Origin: Spirochaetota bacterium | GTDB lineage: Bacteria; Spirochaetota; GWE2-31-10 | Assembly (NCBI GenBank): GCA_022361115.1 | Contig: JAKSBL010000060.1 | Location: 1 to 35,364, forward strand | Length of the DNA: 35,364 nucleotides | Direction: 5' to 3' | Part shown: in pieces, positions 1 to 8,971 of the stretch | How the letters are laid out: each line of letters begins with the position of its first letter | Position numbering within the stretch: the stretch's first letter is position 1 | Position numbers and translations under genes: made by a program | Notes under the pieces: model-generated | Seen by the model: only the letters and a program-made list of their open reading frames with translations | The model's database searches: none | Told to the model about the DNA's origin: nothing

Positions 1-504
1 AAAGCAGTATTTTTACAACGCCTCTACTTTGAAGCCATTTTTTCCAAGGGTTTTATGATTACAACTGGATTTGAATATGGTTTTAAGAAACGGATTAATA
101 CTGTTGAAAGCAAACCAGAAGATTGGGAAGACACCGGCTTAGACTTTACAAAAAACATCAAAGAGATTTTAACTATTAAGGAAAATCTTCTCCCCTTACA
201 TGAAGAAAGTTCTATTGAGGTTATTGAACACTCAAACTGGGCAAATGTTTTTTGCTTTGTAAAAGAATGGGACGAACAAAGAGTATTGGCAGTGATGAAT
301 AAAGATACTGAAAGTAAGCAAACTCTAAAATTAATTAATGTACCATACATTCTCAGGGCTAAAAAAATCAAAGATTATTCACCAGACAATAAAGTCAAAG
401 GTCAAATTGAAAGTCTGGATTTATCATTGTTACCCGGTGAAATTAAAATCTTTGCATCAGAAAATCATTGGACAGAGAACACAAAATCAGAAAAACAGGA
501 ATAA
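1..504 (+). CDS. C-terminal fragment of a GH13-type glycosidase / maltosyltransferase-like protein (truncated by window edge)
   Basis: Frame is open from base 1 (KAVFLQRLYFEAIFSKGFMITTGFEYGFKKRINTVESKPEDWE...); FEYG...PEDWE plus a beta-sandwich-like tail resembles the C-terminus of alpha-amylase/GlgE-type enzymes. Confidence 0.6.
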   Translation, partial: KAVFLQRLYFEAIFSKGFMITTGFEYGFKKRINTVESKPEDWEDTGLDFTKNIKEILTIKENLLPLHEESSIEVIEHSNWANVFCFVKEWDEQRVLAVMNKDTESKQTLKLINVPYILRAKKIKDYSPDNKVKGQIESLDLSLLPGEIKIFASENHWTENTKSEKQE

Positions 505-646
505 AACAAACATCAATAAAAGAGTGGTTTTTTACAATTCCTTTGGTTATTACTTCTTTTTCAATTTCTTGCTAACCAACCTACTATTTTTTTTGTTTAA
601 AAATGCAAAAAATTGTTTACATTATTTTATTCGCACCAGAAAATGA

Positions 647-652
647 TATAAT
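647..652 (+). promoter_or_regulatory. Putative extended -10 (TGATATAAT) upstream of the FGE-domain gene
   Basis: TATAAT preceded by TGA, 19 bp before the ATG at 671; no well-spaced -35. Confidence 0.35.
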
Positions 653-670
653 GAAGCAAAAAGATTTCAT

Positions 671-1495
671 ATGAAAAATTATTTTTATTATACAATTTTA
701 TTATTTTTCCTTTTCTCATTACAGGCTGTTGAAAACTCCCTCATTCCTGTAAAAGGCGGACGCTTTGAAATGGGTGACTTTAAAAAGAAAGCAGCAAATT
801 CTCGACCCCATGTAGTAGAACTGGATGATTTTTATATCAGCCGTTATGAAATCACCCAGGCAGAATTTCAAAACATTATGAATTATAATCCTTCTTATTA
901 TATTGGACCTGACTTACCGGTACATAATATCAGCTGGTATGAAGCAATTGAGTACTGCATTCAACGGAGCATTAAGGAAAAGCTCACACCAGTTTATAAG
1001 ATTAATAAATCAGAGTTTGATAAATACAATCTATCGCAAGAAGATAAATTAAAGTGGATAGTAGAAGTGAACCATGAAGCAAATGGTTACCGCTTACCAA
1101 CAGAGGCAGAATGGGAATATGCTGCTCGAGGCGGAAGAGCCCAAAAAGAAAATATGTTTTTATATAGTGGCAGTGATCACCTGGACGAAGTAGGCTGGTT
1201 TTATGATAACTCCAGTTTTGGACCACGTCAGGTCGGGTTAAAAAAACCCAACCAACTGGATTTATATGACATGAGTGGGAATCTCTATGAATGGTGCTTT
1301 GACTGGTATGGTGAAAACTACTATAAAATCAGCCCCCTCTCTAATCCACAAGGTACAAAATTAGGTATCTATCGAGTTATCCGGGGGGGCTGCTGGCTAA
1401 GAGTTGAATCCGCCTGTAGAGTATATTTTAGAAGAGCAACTCATCCTCATGACAAAGAATTCATTATTGGATTTAGAATCGTACGCAACAAATAA
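671..1495 (+). CDS. Exported SUMF1/FGE-sulfatase (formylglycine-generating-enzyme-like) domain protein
   Basis: N-terminal signal peptide; motifs GGRFEMGD, YEITQAEF, VHNISWYEAIEYC, GYRLPTEAEWEYAARGG, DMSGNLYEWCFDWYG, RVIRGGCW, IGFRIVR. Confidence 0.9.
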   Translation: MKNYFYYTILLFFLFSLQAVENSLIPVKGGRFEMGDFKKKAANSRPHVVELDDFYISRYEITQAEFQNIMNYNPSYYIGPDLPVHNISWYEAIEYCIQRSIKEKLTPVYKINKSEFDKYNLSQEDKLKWIVEVNHEANGYRLPTEAEWEYAARGGRAQKENMFLYSGSDHLDEVGWFYDNSSFGPRQVGLKKPNQLDLYDMSGNLYEWCFDWYGENYYKISPLSNPQGTKLGIYRVIRGGCWLRVESACRVYFRRATHPHDKEFIIGFRIVRNK

Positions 1496-1559
1496 TTTTA
1501 CAGCTCATATCAGAAACAAACACTGTAAAGAATTAAATCATGAAATTTTTTCTATCCTC

Positions 1560-1587
1560 TTGAAAAACCTTTTTTTTCTGTTATACT
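1560..1587 (+). promoter_or_regulatory. Putative sigma70-type promoter for cheY-cheX (TTGAAA-16-TATACT)
   Basis: TTGAAA at 1560-1565, TATACT at 1582-1587, 16-bp spacer; about 150 nt upstream of the CheY ATG. Confidence 0.5.
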
Positions 1588-1678
1588 TATTATTAAGAAA
1601 ATGTATTATAATTATAAAACAGTTCAATATAGATTTGAAGCAGGTAAAAGGTCACTATTTACAGACTAAGCAACCGAT

Positions 1679-1713
1679 CAGGTAGTTGATTTTCCCTCAG
1701 GGAAATCTGCCTG
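1679..1713 (+). promoter_or_regulatory. Stable stem-loop in the cheY-cheX 5' leader
   Basis: CAGGTAGTTGATTTTCCC-TCA-GGGAAATCTGCCTG: CCC/GGG, GATTT/AAATC and CAGGT/GCCTG pair around a small bulge and internal loop; no T-tract follows. Confidence 0.5.
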
Positions 1714-1742
1714 GACATGTGTTTTAGTAAAAGGAGAAAAAA

Positions 1743-2153
1743 ATGGATAGGAATATCCCCCTTGGTGATAAAGGAAATGGTGAAAAATTTAAAGTTCTTT
1801 TAGTTGATGATTCAGCTTTTGTTTTAAAACAGTTAAAACAAATTCTTCAATCAGAAGGTTTTGAAATATTAGATACTGCTGAAGATGGAGAAGAGGGATT
1901 AGAAAAATTTAAAAAACATTCTGCTGATTTAGACCTAGTTACCCTAGATATAACCATGCCTAAAATGGATGGTATTACCACTTTGGAAAAAATAATTGAA
2001 TATGATAAAGAAGCGACAGTTATTATGATCAGTGCTTTGGGAAAGGAAGACTTAGTTAAAAAAGCCCTGGTGACTGGTGCAAAAAACTACATTGTAAAAC
2101 CCTTAAATAGGGAAAAAGTTTTGGAAAGATTGGTTTCTGTTTTAAAAAAATAA
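1743..2153 (+). CDS. cheY: CheY-like single-domain response regulator
   Basis: VLLVDDSAFV, phospho-Asp context LVTLDITMPKMDG, VIMISA, KNYIVKPL; RBS AAAGGAG upstream. Confidence 0.9.
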   Translation: MDRNIPLGDKGNGEKFKVLLVDDSAFVLKQLKQILQSEGFEILDTAEDGEEGLEKFKKHSADLDLVTLDITMPKMDGITTLEKIIEYDKEATVIMISALGKEDLVKKALVTGAKNYIVKPLNREKVLERLVSVLKK

Positions 2154-2171
2154 ATAATATGGAGATTTTAA

Positions 2172-2633
2172 ATGAGAGTTGAATATATTAATCCATTTGT
2201 AGAATCATCTGTTAGTGTATTAAAAGAAGTACTAAACCTGGATGTTCAACGAGAACAAATTAGCCTGAAATCTAAAGCAATTCCAGTACTTGAAGTTGCT
2301 GTTATTGTTGGCCTGGTTGGTCAGGTTGAAGGTCGCGTGCTCTTTGACATGTCAAAAGAGACAACTCTCAATATTGCCTCCAGGATGAATGAAGAAACGA
2401 TTACAGAATTCGATGATCTTACTAAAGCTACTATAACCGAACTAGGAAACATGATCACCGGAAGAGCTGTTACCAAGTTATCTGAAATGGGTTATAAATT
2501 TGATGTTACCCCTCCTGCCATATTTACCGGACAAAACATGGAAATCAGTGATATTGAGATTGAATCACTGGTTGTTCCAATTGTTTCACCTTTAGGTAGA
2601 ATAGAAATAAATGTAGCATTAAGAGAAAAATAA
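2172..2633 (+). CDS. cheX: CheX-like chemotaxis phosphatase
   Basis: CheC/CheX fold pattern with the E..N active-site helix ITELGNMITGRA; directly downstream of cheY. Confidence 0.85.
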   Translation: MRVEYINPFVESSVSVLKEVLNLDVQREQISLKSKAIPVLEVAVIVGLVGQVEGRVLFDMSKETTLNIASRMNEETITEFDDLTKATITELGNMITGRAVTKLSEMGYKFDVTPPAIFTGQNMEISDIEIESLVVPIVSPLGRIEINVALREK

Positions 2634-2653
2634 CATTTTTAAATCCTCTACTA

Positions 2654-2681
2654 TTGACATTCCTCTTTAATATCATATACT
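2654..2681 (+). promoter_or_regulatory. Putative sigma70 promoter for glyA (TTGACA-16-TATACT)
   Basis: TTGACA 2654-2659, TATACT 2676-2681. Confidence 0.6.
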
Positions 2682-2712
2682 ATCGACTATACTCAAATGA
2701 AGGATGGAAATC

Positions 2713-3996
2713 ATGAATCATTTAAAGGAATTTGATCCTGATCTCTTTGCGGCAATGGATAAGGAGCTTTATCGGGAAAAATATCAACTGGAAATGATTG
2801 CCAGTGAAAATATTGTTAGTAATCGAGTTTTAGAGGCCCAGGGTAGTGTACTAACGAATAAATATGCAGAAGGGTATCCAGCCAAACGCTATTATGGCGG
2901 ATGTGAATTTGTAGATCTGGCTGAAGAGTTGGCCATTGAACGGGCTAAAGAGTTATTTAAATGTGAATTTGCCAATGTACAACCTCACTCTGGAAGCCAG
3001 GCTAATATGGGTGTTTATTTAAGTGTTTTAAAACCAGGCGATAAAATTATGGGCATGAACCTCTCACATGGTGGACACCTAACCCATGGCTCTCCAGTTA
3101 ATTTTAGTGGAAAACTATTTGAAGTTATATTTTATGGAGTCAATCCAGAAACAGAAACAATAGACTATGACCAGATGGCAGAGCTAGCTCAAAAAGAAAA
3201 ACCAAAACTTATCATTGCTGGTGCCAGTGCCTATCCTAGAACTATTGACTTTAAAAAATTTAGAGAAATAGCTGATTCTGTTGATGCATACTTAGTGACA
3301 GATATGGCTCATATAGCAGGGTTAGTAGCAACTGGTTTACATCCTAGCCCATTACCTCATTCTCATTTTGTTACCAGTACAACCCATAAAACTTTACGAG
3401 GCCCAAGAGGTGGTTTAATTTTAATGGGTCAGGATTTTCTTAATAAAATGGGAGTTGTCGCTCCTAAATCAGGCCGGGTAAAAAACATGAGTGAATTAAT
3501 CAATTCAACTATTTTCCCAGGAATTCAGGGAGGACCATTAATGCATGTTATTGCAGCCAAAGCTGTTGCCTTTAAGGAAGCTTTACAGCCAGAATTCAAA
3601 TCCTATCAGGAACAGGTCATTAAAAACTGTCAGGCATTAGCAAAAGCCCTGACAGATAATGGTTTTCGATTAGTATCAGGTGGTTCCGATAATCATTTAT
3701 TGCTCGTTGATCTAACATCAAAAGATGTAAGTGGTAAAAAATTTGAAAAAGCTCTGGACCAGGCTGGTATTACTGTTAATAAAAATGGTATTCCATTTGA
3801 TCAAAAACCACCAACTGTCACCAGTGGTATAAGAGTTGGTACTCCTGCTTTAACCAGCCGCGGTATGAAAGAAAAAGAAATGGAGATCATTGCCGGATGG
3901 TATAATGAAATTATTTCTGATATTGATAACACTGAAAAACAGGCTGCGATTAAAGCAGAAGTTAAAAAACTTTGTGAAGAATTTCCAGTTTATTAA
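2713..3996 (+). CDS. glyA: Serine hydroxymethyltransferase
   Basis: [42 protein letters not shown]-lysine motif [15 protein letters not shown]; start at 2713 preferred over 2704 because of RBS spacing. Confidence 0.97.
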   Translation: MNHLKEFDPDLFAAMDKELYREKYQLEMIASENIVSNRVLEAQGSVLTNKYAEGYPAKRYYGGCEFVDLAEELAIERAKELFKCEFANVQPHSGSQANMGVYLSVLKPGDKIMGMNLSHGGHLTHGSPVNFSGKLFEVIFYGVNPETETIDYDQMAELAQKEKPKLIIAGASAYPRTIDFKKFREIADSVDAYLVTDMAHIAGLVATGLHPSPLPHSHFVTSTTHKTLRGPRGGLILMGQDFLNKMGVVAPKSGRVKNMSELINSTIFPGIQGGPLMHVIAAKAVAFKEALQPEFKSYQEQVIKNCQALAKALTDNGFRLVSGGSDNHLLLVDLTSKDVSGKKFEKALDQAGITVNKNGIPFDQKPPTVTSGIRVGTPALTSRGMKEKEMEIIAGWYNEIISDIDNTEKQAAIKAEVKKLCEEFPVY

Positions 3997-4010
3997 ATAG
4001 ATAATAGATA

Positions 4011-4045
4011 AAAAAGATTTCTGTATAAACAGAAATCTTTTTTTA
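4011..4045 (+). terminator. Rho-independent terminator after glyA
   Basis: AAAGATTTCTG-TATAAA-CAGAAATCTTT hairpin followed by a T-run. Confidence 0.85.
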
Positions 4046-4099
4046 TTATAAACTAAAGCAACCGAACATTTGGTTAATCTTTTCAATCATTATTGACAC

Positions 4100-5596
4100 T
4101 TATAATTGATAAATATCCTGATATTTGTCATCTAAATATTTCATAAAATAATCTGATTTCAGATTTTCTCCACTAATTTTATTTACTAATTCCTCAGTTG
4201 AGTACATATTTCCCATCTGGTATACCTTTGCCTTCATCCATTCTTTAATCTTTGTAAATTTATCACCAGAGAAATTGACTAAATCTGGAATATCCTTCTG
4301 CATAGCTTGATATATTTGAGCTGAAATTAGGTTACCTAATGTATAGGTTGGAAAATAACCAAATAATCCTGCTGACCAATGAATATCTTGCAAATAACCT
4401 TCTTTTTTACTGGCTGGATAAAAATCAAAAAGTGATTTAGTTGTTTCATTCCAGTATTCTTCCAGATCCATGACTTTTAAAGTTCCATTGATAATTTTGT
4501 TCTCAACTTCAGTTCGTAATAAAATATGAAGATTGTAAGTTACTTCATCTGCTTCAATTCGTATCGGAGAAAGTTTTACCTGATTAACAGCCTGATAAAA
4601 CTGCTCAACTTTTACCTGCTCAAGATTTTGAGGAAAAACTTTCTGAATATGGGGAAAATAATGTTCCCAGAAACCTCTACTACGGCCTACGATATTTTCA
4701 TAAAAACGGGATTGAGACTCATGCAGAGAAAGTGACAAGAGGTTAGCACAGGGTGAATATTCCAGAGCCTCACAAACTCCTAGTTCATATAAAGCATGAC
4801 CAGTTTCATGAATAGTGGAAAAAAATCCATCCATCACATTGTTTTCTTTTAAATTAGTAGTTATCCGAACATCAAATACTCCAATATTTGTAGTAAATGG
4901 ATGAACAGAATAATCCTGACGAAAACTTTCTAAATCTATACCCATTTGTTCTAAAATGAAGAGCCCAAAATCCCATTGCTTTTGAACATCATAGCTTTTA
5001 TTTAAAAAATCTGTATTAATCGTTACAGATGATTTATTAATTTTTTGAATAAACTCAACCAACTGCCCTTTTAATTCTTCAAATAATGGAGCAATAAAGG
5101 AATACTTTAAATTTGGATCATAATCGTCTAATAAAGCATCATAAGGGTTGTTTTTATAACCAATGGTATTTGCATAGCGAATTTTTAAATCAATAATTTT
5201 AATCAGTAATTTCTTGTACTCCCTATCATCACCAGTCTCTCGGGCTTTTTCCCATTCATCCTGTGCTAATGCTTTAGTACGGGCAAGTTCAATTTCCAAA
5301 TTTGCCGGTATTTTTCGTTTTTTTACTAATAAATAAATTAAAAATTCAATTTCTTTTTGTTTTTGAAAAGGAAAATCCTTAAAATCAGGCCCTTCATATA
5401 ATTTGTAAAGACTAATATAAAAATCATCATCCAGGTATTTTGAATGAATAATCTCTGTTAAAAAAGCAATCTTCTCTGCTCTGGACTGTATTCCTCTTTT
5501 AGGCATATAAACGGCCTGATCCCATTCTAAAAGTGCCAGTGTTTCTTCCAGATTTCTGATTAGTTGATAGGATTTCATAATTTGCTGATAATTCAT
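4100..5596 (-). CDS. M32 family metallocarboxypeptidase (Taq/thermostable carboxypeptidase 1)
   Basis: HETGH zinc motif in STIHETGHALYELG, LHESQSRFYEN, SPIRIEADEVTYNLHILLR; start taken at internal Met MNYQQIMKSY. Confidence 0.93.
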   Translation of the reverse strand: MNYQQIMKSYQLIRNLEETLALLEWDQAVYMPKRGIQSRAEKIAFLTEIIHSKYLDDDFYISLYKLYEGPDFKDFPFQKQKEIEFLIYLLVKKRKIPANLEIELARTKALAQDEWEKARETGDDREYKKLLIKIIDLKIRYANTIGYKNNPYDALLDDYDPNLKYSFIAPLFEELKGQLVEFIQKINKSSVTINTDFLNKSYDVQKQWDFGLFILEQMGIDLESFRQDYSVHPFTTNIGVFDVRITTNLKENNVMDGFFSTIHETGHALYELGVCEALEYSPCANLLSLSLHESQSRFYENIVGRSRGFWEHYFPHIQKVFPQNLEQVKVEQFYQAVNQVKLSPIRIEADEVTYNLHILLRTEVENKIINGTLKVMDLEEYWNETTKSLFDFYPASKKEGYLQDIHWSAGLFGYFPTYTLGNLISAQIYQAMQKDIPDLVNFSGDKFTKIKEWMKAKVYQMGNMYSTEELVNKISGENLKSDYFMKYLDDKYQDIYQL

Positions 5597-5942
5597 CTTA
5601 ATACCTCTTTTTATAATATATATATTTATTTTACTTTTTATTTTTGTTTTACTCGAAGCAGCAGACAGCATTAATTTTAATGCATGAGTACTATAGTATT
5701 TTAATTATTTTTAAAACAATATTTCTTCATTCATGAATATATATGAATAATATAAGCAGTGAATAGGTAACAGGAATTTTATTATACCACAATATGCTTA
5801 GTTGGAAAGTTTTTTTACAGAGATAATGATGAAAAAGGTGGCTGATATTATGATAATTGGTTTTTTTCTCCCTTAATTTATTCTTGCTAAAATATTGGTT
5901 ATAGATTATAATTCACAGATATTATTTTTATAGGAATATACT

Positions 5943-7967
5943 TTGCAGATTGGTAAGAAGATTAGAAATTTTGGATTTATTGCTCATATTGATGCTGGTA
6001 AGACCACTACCACAGAGAGAGTATTGTTTTTAACAGGTTCTAACTACCGAATTGGAGAAGTGGATGAGGGAACCACCACTACTGACTGGATGTTAGAAGA
6101 AAAGGAAAGAGGCATTACTATTGTCTCTGCAGCTGTTAGTTGTCAGTGGAATGGTCATCAACTGCATATTATTGATACTCCCGGACATGTTGACTTTATT
6201 GCAGAAGTACACCGAAGTTTACGGGTTTTAGATGGTGTTGTTGTCGTGTTCTGCGGAGTCAGTGGTGTACAAACACAATCAGAGGCAGTCTGGAAAGAAG
6301 CAGATAAGTTCAAAATTCCCCGTATTGCATATATTAATAAACTGGATCGAATAGGAGCTGATTTTGATAATGCTGTAAACGAAATTCAAATAAAACTCAA
6401 AGCCAATCCTTTGCCAATTACTGTTCCGGTTTATGAAGAAGATAGTCTAATCGCAATTGTAGATCTGATAAATATGCAGTGCTGGACTTTTTTAGAAGAC
6501 GGAAAGATAGATCAGAGCCAACCTATACCGGATTCTTTTCAGGAAAAAGCCAGTCATTATCGGGAAAACCTAATCAATATTCTGACGGAAAATGATGACT
6601 CCCTATTAGAAGCTGTTTTAGAAGAAAAGGTCACTTCAGAATTGCTTCAAAAATCTATTCGCCAGGGAGCAATTAACTTAAAGTTTATCCCTGTTTTAGC
6701 TGGTTCCAGTTTTAAAAATATAGGAGTTCCATTATTGATTGACGCAATTGTGGATTTTCTGCCATCACCAATAGAAGCTCCTGCTATCGAAGCCTATCAT
6801 CATCAGAAAGAACAAAGTGTTTTAGTAAAATATCAACCTGAAGATCCTCCACTGCTCTATGTATTTAAGCTACAGTTTAATAAAGAGATGGGACCATTAA
6901 GCTTTGCCCGGATCTATCATGGTACAATCAAAACCGGGATGACAATACACAACATCCGCAGCAAAAAAGAAGAGCGGATACTTTCAATTTTAAAGATTTA
7001 TGGAGATAAATTTGAACGTCTTGATCAAGCTGAGGCAGGAGATATTGTGATCCTGGTGGGAATGAAAGAAACTACTACTGGTGATACTCTGGGAATTATT
7101 AATAATAAACTATCATTGGAAAATTTATATTTTCCAGAACCAGTTATTTTTATGAAAGTTGAACCACGCAATGCAGTGGACCAGAATAAATTTATTACAG
7201 CCCGGCAAAATCTCATGTTAGAAGATCCTACTCTAACATATAAAGAAGATAATGAAACAGGTGAAACTCTGATTGGAGGAATGGGTGAACTTCATCTAGA
7301 GATTTTTTTGGAGAGAGTAAAAAGTGAATACAAAATTGATATCAATAGCGGGAATCCGCAGGTAGCACACCGAGAAACACCAAAAGATTTGGGGCAGTTA
7401 ACCCATCTATTTGAATCCAAAATTGGTGGAAACACCAATCATGTAGAAATTGATATCAGCATTGAACCAAAAGAGCGGAACTCTGGTGTTAACCTTCAAT
7501 CAAATCTTTCTGCTAAGCAATATACCCAGGATATCATCGAATCAGCAAAAAAAGGGATATACAATGCTTTAATTTCTGGCCCAGAAGGGGCTTATCCGGT
7601 GATTGATTGCTCCATCAGCATTAATGATTTAACTTTTGATGATGCTAAGAATGCTGTTTTAGCTGTAGAAGCTGCTGCAAGTATTTGTACTACCAACCTT
7701 TTAAGACAAATCGGTATGGATTTACTAGAACCTTTAATGCGTTTAGAAATTACTCAGCCAGAATCTTTTACAGGAGCTGTGATCGGAGATTTACAAAGTC
7801 GGAATGGAATAATCCTGGATATTATAAAAAAACATGAACAAGATTTAGTTATTGCTAAAGCTCCCTTAAAAAATCTTTTTGGCTACGCTACTGGATTAAG
7901 AAGTATAACTCAGGGGAAAGGTAACTTTACCATGAAATTTTTTGAGTATGATAAAGTAGACACCTGA
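5943..7967 (+). CDS. Elongation factor G family GTPase (likely a paralogue away from the str operon); TTG start
   Basis: AHIDAGKTTTTERVL, EKERGITIVSAA, DTPGHVDF, NKLDRIGAD, GGMGELHLEIFLERVK; RBS AGGAA 6 nt before TTG. Confidence 0.92.
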   Translation: MQIGKKIRNFGFIAHIDAGKTTTTERVLFLTGSNYRIGEVDEGTTTTDWMLEEKERGITIVSAAVSCQWNGHQLHIIDTPGHVDFIAEVHRSLRVLDGVVVVFCGVSGVQTQSEAVWKEADKFKIPRIAYINKLDRIGADFDNAVNEIQIKLKANPLPITVPVYEEDSLIAIVDLINMQCWTFLEDGKIDQSQPIPDSFQEKASHYRENLINILTENDDSLLEAVLEEKVTSELLQKSIRQGAINLKFIPVLAGSSFKNIGVPLLIDAIVDFLPSPIEAPAIEAYHHQKEQSVLVKYQPEDPPLLYVFKLQFNKEMGPLSFARIYHGTIKTGMTIHNIRSKKEERILSILKIYGDKFERLDQAEAGDIVILVGMKETTTGDTLGIINNKLSLENLYFPEPVIFMKVEPRNAVDQNKFITARQNLMLEDPTLTYKEDNETGETLIGGMGELHLEIFLERVKSEYKIDINSGNPQVAHRETPKDLGQLTHLFESKIGGNTNHVEIDISIEPKERNSGVNLQSNLSAKQYTQDIIESAKKGIYNALISGPEGAYPVIDCSISINDLTFDDAKNAVLAVEAAASICTTNLLRQIGMDLLEPLMRLEITQPESFTGAVIGDLQSRNGIILDIIKKHEQDLVIAKAPLKNLFGYATGLRSITQGKGNFTMKFFEYDKVDT

Positions 7968-8120
7968 TTTGTAAAAAATATTTAAAAAAACAGCTTGCAA
8001 TTTCCCAAAATCAATGGTATAAAAAATTAACCTTTTAGACAAGCTACCTATCTATCCAAAAAGTACTTCATTCAATTTCAAAAAGTTCAATATTCGTTTC
8101 ATTTTTTAAGGAGAAATTTA

Positions 8121-8954
8121 ATGTATCGGACAGGAGAAATTGAAAACCCTCCAAATATGATCTATTGGGCAGAAATGCCTAATGTGATTGGGGAAGAAGA
8201 AAATCTGGAACTATTAAAAAATGATATATTTCTAATCAGATATAATTTGAATAATCCCGATGATTTAGAAAAACTCAGCAAATTAGATAGTGAAAATAGT
8301 GCCTATTTTTTTAACCTGGATAAAATTATCCGTTTCCAATCTCTAAGCCGTACTAGTAATACTTGTTATCTCAATAACTTACTGCAATGCATTTCTAATT
8401 TTAAGCCCCATCAATCCTTAATTCACACAACATTGATTGATGATAAATTGGCAAATACCATAAAATCCTTTGGTATTCCATATATTGAAAAAAACTTACA
8501 AAACAGAAAACAAGCACTTACAACAGTTACTAATTTGATAAAGCCCTTTTTCTCTGATAAAGGCCAGGTAAAGAAAGCAAAAATACGGATGAATTTTAAA
8601 GGTTTAGAAGTAAAATGTAAACTTATCCGCAAAGCAGAAAATGAAAGAGTACATAATGCATATTTAAGAGATTTAAGTCTTAATGGAGCTAGCATGCTGT
8701 TGGATTCTGATCTAAATTTTGAATTCTTTAACCTAAAAGATATAGTCAAAGTAGAATTGTATTTAAAACCCCATATTATTATTATCCATCAAGGCTTTGT
8801 CTGTCAATTAGATAGAGAAACAAGAACTGCAAAAATCTGTTTTAATGTAAATGATAACCGAATGGTTCACCCCAATGAAGGGGATAAAATTTGTCGATTA
8901 TTTTATAAATGGCTAAAAGAAATTTACCCCCATGAAGAAATCACAATTAACTGA
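8121..8954 (+). CDS. PilZ-domain protein with an uncharacterised N-terminal domain
   Basis: C-terminal YLRDLSLNGASMLL matches the PilZ D/NxSxxG motif; N-terminal ~150 aa not recognised. Confidence 0.65.
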   Translation: MYRTGEIENPPNMIYWAEMPNVIGEEENLELLKNDIFLIRYNLNNPDDLEKLSKLDSENSAYFFNLDKIIRFQSLSRTSNTCYLNNLLQCISNFKPHQSLIHTTLIDDKLANTIKSFGIPYIEKNLQNRKQALTTVTNLIKPFFSDKGQVKKAKIRMNFKGLEVKCKLIRKAENERVHNAYLRDLSLNGASMLLDSDLNFEFFNLKDIVKVELYLKPHIIIIHQGFVCQLDRETRTAKICFNVNDNRMVHPNEGDKICRLFYKWLKEIYPHEEITIN

Positions 8955-8971
8955 ACAGGTTATGTTAAAGA

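Noticed and set aside
1640-1742. Definite call of a c-di-GMP-I (GEMM) riboswitch before cheY
   Set aside because: Only partial resemblance; the conserved GCAAAGCC-type segment and P1 layout are not seen, so it is kept as an unclassified structured leader.
5690-5760. Small palindromes (TACTATAGTA, ATTCATGAAT) in the M32/EF-G intergenic region
   Set aside because: Short AT-rich palindromes are expected by chance at this base composition.
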